DNA of 64,000 bases. Origin: Cutaneotrichosporon cavernicola. Lineage: Eukaryota > Basidiomycota > Tremellomycetes > Trichosporonales > Trichosporonaceae. Both the position numbers and the translations under genes were made by a program. Of this stretch, positions 55,696 to 64,000 are shown piece by piece. The notes beneath the pieces are model-generated. The model saw nothing but the letters and a program-made list of their open reading frames with translations, did no database searches and was not told where the DNA came from. Positions within the stretch are counted from its first letter, which is position 1. Each line of letters begins with the position of its first letter. The stretch covers positions 868,001 to 932,000 of the forward strand of contig NC_083398.1 of NCBI RefSeq assembly GCF_030864355.1, written 5' to 3'.

Positions 55696-58325
55696 ATGTC
55701 CGGCGTTCCACAGGAAGGCAAGCGCCCTCACCCAGAGGACATAGGAGAGCCTGAACCCAAGCGTGCAAGGGCGACGTCTCCGCTCAATGAGAGCAGCGCA
55801 CCGGTCATTGACTCTCCTCGTGAAGGCGCTCATCCTGTGTCGCGTCTTAGTCTGAAGCCCCAGCCACCAGTACTTCCTGCGTCACTTGAGCTCGCGACGG
55901 GGTCAAAGGCTGACCTATCCGCGAAGAAGGGCTTCGTGGGTGAGCCAGAGGTTGGTATTCTCGCCTACCTGGGGGACCCTCACTACACTGGCATCCAGGG
56001 TGTCATTAAGCAGAGGTGAGCGCAACTTGTGGAATTCTACTAACACCAGATTCACGGACTTCCTTGTCAACGAGATTTCTCTCTCCGGTGAAATTGTCCA
56101 CCTTGTCGACATTGGCGCGCCAACGGAGGGTTTGGCTGATGCGCAAAAGGTCGGTCCTGTAAGCGAGCAGAAGCCTCAGGTCGCCGATGTCGCAGAGGGC
56201 CCTGCCAAGAACACTGTAACGGACGCGAATCCGGAACCTTCATCGCAGCTTGTGGTCGACAACCGGCCTGACTGGACGGGCTCGACCACGACTGCTCTGC
56301 GGTCGCACTTTTCCGACGAGACCATCGTTGCTCTCCATGCCCTCCTTCTCGAGGGTAAGGATGTCAAGAGACCTGTGGACGCGGGATGGGGTGGTCCTCG
56401 ATTAAAGATGACGGATGAGGAAGAGGAGATGAACATTGGTCAAGGCCGCGGCCGTGGCCGCGGTCGCCAGCAAAGCGACCCGTCATGGGGTCCGGCGGAT
56501 AAACGCGAGGTCGTTTCCCAAGTACGTTGCGCAGGAACCCGACACTAATACAAAGGTCATCTCTGAGAAGGAGGCGCGGGGTGCTGCTCACAAGGCGATT
56601 CGCGAGCTGTTCAATGGTCGCTTCGAGACATCGGCGCGCGACGACCCCAACGGTGATCAGAAGATTGTCATTCGTTGGTCTAACCAACGTAGGGGTGACG
56701 GGCAGAGGCAGCAGGGAAAGCGTGAGTGATGGCGTGAGTGGCGTCGCTGACTCGCCAGAGCGGTCAAACCTTCCCCGATACATTCATTTCACTCTGCAGA
56801 AAACTAACCGCGAAACGATGGACTGCCTCGGGCACATCTCGCGCGTCCTCAAGGTCCACAACAAGGATCTCAGTGTGTGCGGAACCAAGGACAAGCGTGC
56901 TGTTACAGCACAGCGCGTGTCGTTCAAGCGCGGTAACTGGACTCTTGATGACATGTGGAGAGCCGTCAATGGCGTGAAGGCTGGGAGGCGGTCCGAGGAG
57001 GAGGCAGTGACGCGGCGCGGGGACCGAGGAACTCGTATCGGTGACCTCTGCTATGCTCAGAAACCTCTTGACCTGGGGATGCTCAAGGGCAACCACTTTA
57101 CCATCACACTCCGGTGGGTTCTTGTTCGTGATTTCAGCTCACTTGTAGGAACGTCCAAGGCGACAGTCCGGAGGCAATTGATGCTGCTATGGCATCGATC
57201 CGGGACCATGGCTTTGTCAACTATTATGGTGAGTTCCAGCTCCACACGACACTGACACTGGTAGGCATGCAGCGTTTTGGGACATCGACCGTTCCCACGC
57301 ACGTCACGGGGCTACTTCTTCTGCTGCAAAAGTGGGGTGATGCTGTCGACTCCATTCTCTCGCTTCGTGAAGGAGAGCACCCAGACTGTACCCGCGCTCG
57401 GCTGATCTGGCTTGAAGATGAGGACTACAAGAAGGCGCTGGAGATCATGCCGCGTCGCTCCGTCGCTGAGCGTGCAATCTGGGAGCACTGGAGGAAAGGC
57501 AACCTCGTCAAGGACAAGCTTGGTGCTCTTACAGCTGTGAGCACACATTGCCCCCGCTGCTAACCCTGAGATTCCTCGCAATCTGCGCAGCATGTACGTC
57601 CATGCTTACCAGAGCTATATCTGGAACATTGTCGTCTCGGCACGCATTAAGATGTCCAACACATCCGCTCTGCCAGGAGACCTCGTCTATGCCGACGGTG
57701 GTGATGACGGTGAGCTATTCGTTTCTCAAGTCGATGCTGAAACCAGACGGAGACGACGGCGACGGCAAGCCCAAATCTGCGGCGTCTCGAGAGGTCAAGG
57801 AATTGACAGAGGAGGATGTCAACGACTATCGCCTCACTGACGTCGTCATGCCCTTACCTGGTTGGCATATTGAGTACCCCGGTGGCCCGCTTGGCAAGCT
57901 GTACGAGGATATGATGGCGGCCGATGGACTTGACCCACGTAGGATGCGCCGGGAGCAGCGGTGAGTGGAGCATTTGAAAGCTGTTGACGCGACCCAGGGA
58001 GTACTCGTTACCAGGGAGCTATCGCAAGATCGTGCACAAGCCGTTTAACGTCTCGTGGGAGCACGTGAGGTACACGGACCCCGACATCCCTCTTGCTCAG
58101 GCTGACGAGGACCGTCTCCTCGGCTTCAACGTCCCAGCGCTGGATGATGCAGAGGGCAAATTCAACGCGCTCAAGATCTCATGGTCTTTGGGGACCTCGT
58201 CGTACGCCACAATGGCGCTGCGCGAAATCACTCGCCAGGAGACGTCGTCATGGCACCAGATTGGCCTCACTGCAGAGGGAGAGGACCAGGCGCATAAAGG
58301 AAGTGTGGAACAGAAGGCAGACTGA
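55696..58325 (+). CDS. PUS7: TruD-family pseudouridine synthase Pus7
   Basis: Isomerises uridine to pseudouridine in tRNA, U2 snRNA and mRNA, in nucleus and cytosol. Seen: a polar N-terminus with a KRPHPED…PKRARA basic patch (possible nuclear signal); VGILAYLGDP; RFTDFLVNEISLSGEIVHL (family motif across an intron); an insert rich in Gly/Arg (GQGRGRGRGRQQ); YIHFTLQKTNRETMDCLGHISRVL; SVCGTKDKRAVTAQ, which carries the catalytic Asp; GNHFTITLR; MQRFGTSTVPTHVTGLLLL; MYVHAYQSYIWN; and VVMPLPGWHIEYPGG. Ten or so exons with introns of 30–60 nt, each joined so that a family motif is rebuilt. The start at 55696 is the first ATG after the leader. Fits eukaryotic Pus7 rather than the shorter bacterial TruD. 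Confidence 0.92.
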
Positions 58326-58709
58326 GAGGTAGAGGCGTCGGAGGCGTGATCAGTAATAGCACCGCAGTGGCATGTAGGTCTGTTGCATGGCCGTGGCTGC
58401 AAGGCAAGGCCCAAAGTTGACTTCTTTGCGACGTGAACTCTGGCAAACAGGCAAACAGGCGACCAGACGACTAGACACCCAGACAACCAGGCAACCAGAC
58501 AACCAGACAACCAGGCAACCAGACAATCAGACAATTAGTCAAACCGGTTTCGAGTCACCAGAAAGTGGTGCGTGGGATGGCTGTGGACGGCTGCCCTTGT
58601 ATGCGTCTGTCTGAATGTCTTCGGAACTAACGGTATGCTCGGAACAAAGCAATGGTCAAAGTGGGCATGTCAAAGCAGCAGTCTAAAACAGTCAAGAAAC
58701 TATAAACAC
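58326..58709. other. Intergenic region with a degenerate 'caaccagaca/caaccaggca' array
   Basis: 384 bp between convergent genes. At about 58448–58540 there are about ten near-copies of an 8-bp unit (aaccagac / aaccaggc). It probably lies in the 3' UTR of PUS7 or ARD. No gene seen. Confidence 0.6.
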
Positions 58710-59449
58710 TTAGGCCGCCACAGCTACGGACCTGACGTATTCGTGGCGCGACTCGCGGGTGTCCGTGCCATCCTCGGCGCGAGAGTACGGGGTCCACTTT
58801 GGCTCGTCCTGGAACAACCGCATTGCGGTAATGTCATTGCCCTCGTCAACAGTGAAACGGTGGTAAATCCTGGTAATCAGCTCGTTCAGCTGGCCACGAC
58901 CTACCCTGGTGGCAGTACAATGAGGTCACCCTGCACGAGGTGGATCCGGATCCACCTCTTGTCTCCCGTAGTGACTCCACCAGTCATCAGCAGAGTACGC
59001 GAGACCGAGCTTACCGCGGACGTCAAAGAAGCCCGAACCGTCAAGAATGTAGCGGATCTCCTCATCATCGTGCAGGTGCCTGTCGTTAGCTATGTAAACC
59101 GGCATGCTAGTTCACTCGTCAAAGAACATCTTGATCTTGGCCTCATATGACTCGCCTAACCCTCTAGGAGTAACGTTGATCTGGTCGCGCTGGAGTTAGA
59201 AGAGTCTTCGTGCGAGCATCGCGGTCCTTACGTTCTTGTAGCCGCGCGTCTGGGCAAACTTGTCAATGGACTGCTTCCACGTGCCCTCGGCGTCGATGGG
59301 GATCTTGTGGTAGAGGACGCCGAGATCGGAGAGGGTCTGCTGGGACACGGCCTGGCCCGAGTCGTGCATGAGGCGTTGGTCGCCGCTGTACGTTAGCGCG
59401 GTAGGTACCACAAGGCATACGGGAGCTCGTCATAGTAGAACGCCCTCAT
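58710..59449 (-). CDS. ADI1: Acireductone dioxygenase (methionine salvage)
   Basis: Metal-dependent cupin that oxidises acireductone to the keto precursor of methionine plus formate. Seen: [10 protein letters not shown], then after an intron [48 protein letters not shown]; metal ligands in [22 protein letters not shown] (HxH…E); and the last His in [20 protein letters not shown]. Six exons with introns of about 35–50 nt, all motifs rebuilt cleanly; about 180 aa, the family's normal size. Start ATG 59449. Divergent from the GCK kinase with only 300 bp between starts, so the two promoters overlap. Confidence 0.9.
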
Positions 59450-59749
59450 TATCGTCAGAAGAGGTGAGTGTGCAGGATGGAATGGATGGTATAGTGGCAA
59501 GTTATTGAACGTGGGACAAGGCTGCGACTTTGTAAACCCCCGTTACCCCACACTTGTATACTTTTTGTTCCCGCCAATTCGACACTTGCCACCCAACATG
59601 CGGCAAGTCATCCACAGGGCGAATCTCGAAAACAAACAACAGTGACTCCTGACAACAAGCCGTGACTGCTTGAATACTTTCCACCTCATCTTCATCCCCA
59701 TCCTCATCTACGCGTAAACTCTTCTTCTCCGACAGCAACAAGCACTACA
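59450..59749. promoter_or_regulatory. Compact divergent promoter of ADI1 and the GCK kinase
   Basis: 300 bp between the two start codons, the shortest divergent spacer in the window. Contains 'acttgtatactttttg' near 59550. No specific operator recognised. Confidence 0.4.
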
Positions 59750-61471
<1,722 letters not shown>

Positions 61472-62177
61472 GGAGGCAGAAGGTTAGAGTCAAGACGGTA
61501 CAGGTCATGTCAACTTGTAGTGTGGAGGTAACGATTGTAAGGTAGTTGGAAGTAGCAAATAACGGATTGGGTGGCAGAGCGGAATCAAATGGTGGGGGGA
61601 AAGGGGTGATGAGTGGGGACTCTGTGCCTCTTTTGCTTCGTGCCTCGAATCCCTGGAGTACCTGTGGACCCCCAACCCCCTTGCCCCCCCGACCCCCCGA
61701 CCCCACCCGCTCCCACTACCGCCACCCATTACTAATTCCTCTGTTGGCTCACCGCCACCCAGCCCAGCTCTGCTATACACAAACGACGACAGTCATGTTC
61801 AGCCACCCACTTTGAATTTCCCATTTTCATCATCATTTAGAAGTAGATTACAAAAGCACCTCCATCCCATTTGCAGCTCTTGTTTAACAAATTAACCTTT
61901 TGATTACTCCTTAGTTACCGTTACCCTCTTTCGTTTACCCAATAGCCTTTTACCCAAAGTCAGTTGCCGCTGTAGATCCCACTCGTCGCCCAATCCAACA
62001 CTTCCATTAGTCCCTCTTTCCGACTCCTCCCATTCCTCCCCCATCCCCCACCAACTCCCAACCTCCCATCTCAACTCAACCTCTCAACACAACACTTGGC
62101 CACTTGCAACCTCATCCTACACTCGTCTCCTTTACTCGACTCCTCATCAAAGTGCAAGGCCCCACCACTCGCCAGTC
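61472..62177. other. Intergenic region and CT-rich leader of the PTC7 gene
   Basis: 706 bp, no supported gene. 'ccccccgaccccccgaccccac' low complexity near 61684. From about 61940 the sequence is strongly C/T-rich up to the phosphatase start. Confidence 0.5.
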
Positions 62178-63924
62178 ATGTCCAAGCCAAAGCCAGGACT
62201 AGGCAAGGGCCTCGCACGCACTCTCGCCGCCCACTCGGCCTCGTCGGCGCCCTCGGCTGTTATTCACCACCCCGTCGCACTGGCCTCGGTGGCTTCTAAC
62301 CCAGCCCGCCATTCTCACACCCACACTCACATCCACGCAAACCTTCACACCCATACATTGCACCGTGCTGCACCATGGTCGTCCTCGAACGCAGTCGTCC
62401 AACACCACACTGCTCAGATTCCTCTCTGGGACGCTCCAGAGTTGGGACGTCGCTCTTACAGTTCGTCGTCATCCCCACTCCGTGCCTCTGTGGAAGCCCT
62501 CTTCTCCCTCCCCCAGTATCTTCCCCCATCCCTACTGTTTGACCGTCCGCGACAAACATTCAACGACTTTGTCAATCCCACTACAAATCCCCCACCGCCA
62601 CCTCCAGCAGCCGCTGCAATCGTCCGGGTTCCTTCGCCCCCCCACCCTGCAAAGCAGGCCAAGCCAGCCGAAGTCCATTCTGTCCTTGCACCAGCACAGC
62701 AACTCAACAACGGCACTGCGTCTGCCACCAACCCTCACCTCACTTACCTCGGATCACGGTCCAACGGCATCGACATTCAGCCATCTACGTCGCTACCCGA
62801 CCCAAACAACCTCAACCTCTACTCTTCAAGCCTCATCTTCCACCTCGGCTCGAGCGGTGCGCCCAAGGAGCGAACGCATATCCCACCGTCGAGGAAGAGA
62901 GCCGTCGAGCCCCCTCCTCCTCGTCAGCGGTCATTCCCACTGCCCGACGTGACACCGCCAACAACGCTCCAGTCTGTGGCCGTCGGCGAGGACTCTTACT
63001 TTGCACGTGTCGATGGCGTGTGCGTTGCGGACGGAGTTGGCGGGTGGTCCCGATCTGGCACGGGCCCGGGAGACCCAGGCCGCTGGGCTCGCTTGTTGAC
63101 ACACTTTTGTGAGGAAGAGGTGGAGCGCTGGTGGGCTGGCGCAGATGATTACATGACAACCGACGACGATGTTTCTGGATGGGCGGCGCGCGCGTGGAAG
63201 CGCGGGTCGGAGGAGAAACAGAAGCATCGACGCCCGCTTGATCCAGTTGAGATCATGCAAAAGGGGTACGAGAAATGCTTGGCCTGTGCTGCCCAAGAGG
63301 TGAGCCTCCCCAGCGGAATCCCGGCTATCTTGGCTAACAACAGGGAATCTACGGCTCATCGACGTGCCTCCTCGCTTTGCTGCACCACTCGACACTCTTG
63401 GTCGCCAACCTCGGCGACTGCAGCCTGCTCATCATCCGCCGGGGCGAAGTCGTATTCCGCACCGCAGAGATGCAGCATGCCTTCAACTTCCCTCTCCAAC
63501 TCGGGACACACTCGCGCGACGAGCCCATGAAGGACGCCAAGCGCTATGACATTGGTGTCGAGAAAGAAGACGTCGTCATTGTTGGCAGCGACGGTCTGAT
63601 GGACAACCTGGTGAGCTACTGATACGCAGTAGGGGCTGATACCAGTTTGATGAGGACATTCTGGAGACATTGTCCGAGTTTGCTCCTCCAAACCAGTCTG
63701 GTTCATTGCCACCGTTCTCGCCTCAGCTGGTTTCTGAAGCGTTGCTGGACCGTGCCCGTGCTGTCTCGGAGCAGATGACAGCGACCACTCCGTTCATGAT
63801 GCGCGCGATCGAGGAGGGGATCGACTTTGTAGGAGGTAAAAAGGACGACATTTCAGTTGTCGTCGGGGTCATCGGTGACCGCGACGGTACTACTCTGACA
63901 CTAGACACCAAGTCGCACCACTAG
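62178..63924 (+). CDS. PTC7: PTC7-type PP2C protein phosphatase
   Basis: Mg/Mn-dependent Ser/Thr phosphatase; yeast Ptc7 acts in mitochondria, for example on coenzyme Q synthesis proteins. Seen: a long N-terminal extension (about 260 aa) rich in Ser, Pro and His, starting MSKPKPGLGKGLARTLAAHS, basic and free of acids, compatible with mitochondrial import; then VGEDSYFARVDGVCVADGVGGW (metal-binding Asp and Gly); GIYGSSTCLLALLHHSTLLVANLGDCSLLIIRRGEVVFRT; VGSDGLMDNLFDEDIL (formed across an intron); and GGKKDDISVVVGVI with the last metal Asp. Three exons; introns at about 63300–63343 and 63613–63645. The VGEDSYF… and LGDCSLLI motifs match Ptc7 rather than Ptc1–4. The start was chosen as the only ATG upstream of the extension in frame. 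Confidence 0.88.
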
Positions 63925-63951
63925 AGAGTGAGAGAGAGAGAGAGAGAGAGT
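63925..63951. repeat. (GA)n microsatellite after the PTC7 stop
   Basis: About eleven GA units directly after the stop codon, in the 3' UTR. Confidence 0.9.
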
Positions 63952-64000
63952 TGTATACCATGCATTGTGTTGTTGTCATCTAGTTGTCTAATTGTCTACG

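Overview
The window is eukaryotic: 27 protein-coding genes on both strands, most split by short GT–AG introns of about 30–60 nt, often with a CTGAC branch site just before the acceptor. Coding sequence is GC-rich and prefers C or G at third positions. Gene content (DEP/DH/PH/CNH Rho-GEF, Tvp23, a GPI-type copper radical oxidase, DUF2433-RRM protein, CLU1, PUS7, PTC7, an SMN homologue) points to a basidiomycete. The compact layout and intron style suggest a Tremellomycete yeast, perhaps of the Trichosporonales; the order is an inference. I saw no rRNA, convincing tRNA, transposon, CRISPR array or virus.

Layout. 1–11 kb: a mitochondrial tricarboxylate carrier cut by the window edge, Tvp23, an SMN homologue, a large Rho-GEF with two DH domains in tandem, and a CCDC43-like coiled-coil protein. 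11–24 kb: a DHA1-type MFS exporter, three small metabolic genes of bacterial-like families (DUF952, PaiB-type FMN-binding, Asp/hydantoin racemase), a CCR4/NGL-type nuclease, an unrecognised membrane and coiled-coil protein with seven 'VKAAEP' repeats, and a bZIP regulator. The bZIP has a 43-bp tandem repeat upstream that carries two identical short upstream ORFs. 24–27.3 kb is the longest stretch without a firm gene call. 27–40 kb: a GT4 glycosyltransferase with a C-terminal membrane anchor, protein disulfide isomerase, CLU1, a 22-bp minisatellite and a zinc alcohol dehydrogenase. 40–47 kb: DUF427, a DUF2433 phosphoesterase-like/RRM protein, a SAM methyltransferase and a divergent amidase. 48–64 kb: a secreted glyoxal oxidase, isocitrate lyase, the tRNA/RNA pseudouridine synthase Pus7, acireductone dioxygenase (methionine salvage), a GCK/STE20 kinase and a PTC7-type PP2C phosphatase.

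There is no operon or clear biosynthetic cluster. Several neighbours are divergent and may share promoters: SMN/Rho-GEF, PDI/CLU1, methyltransferase/amidase and ARD/kinase. The observations most worth following are the duplicated uORF cassette before the bZIP gene, that bZIP's missing invariant Asn, the VKAAEP-repeat protein, the tandem-DH Rho-GEF, and two micro-exons (19 nt and 15 nt) inside conserved enzyme cores.

Exon joins were made by eye from reading frame, splice consensus and family conservation. No alignment or database search was run.
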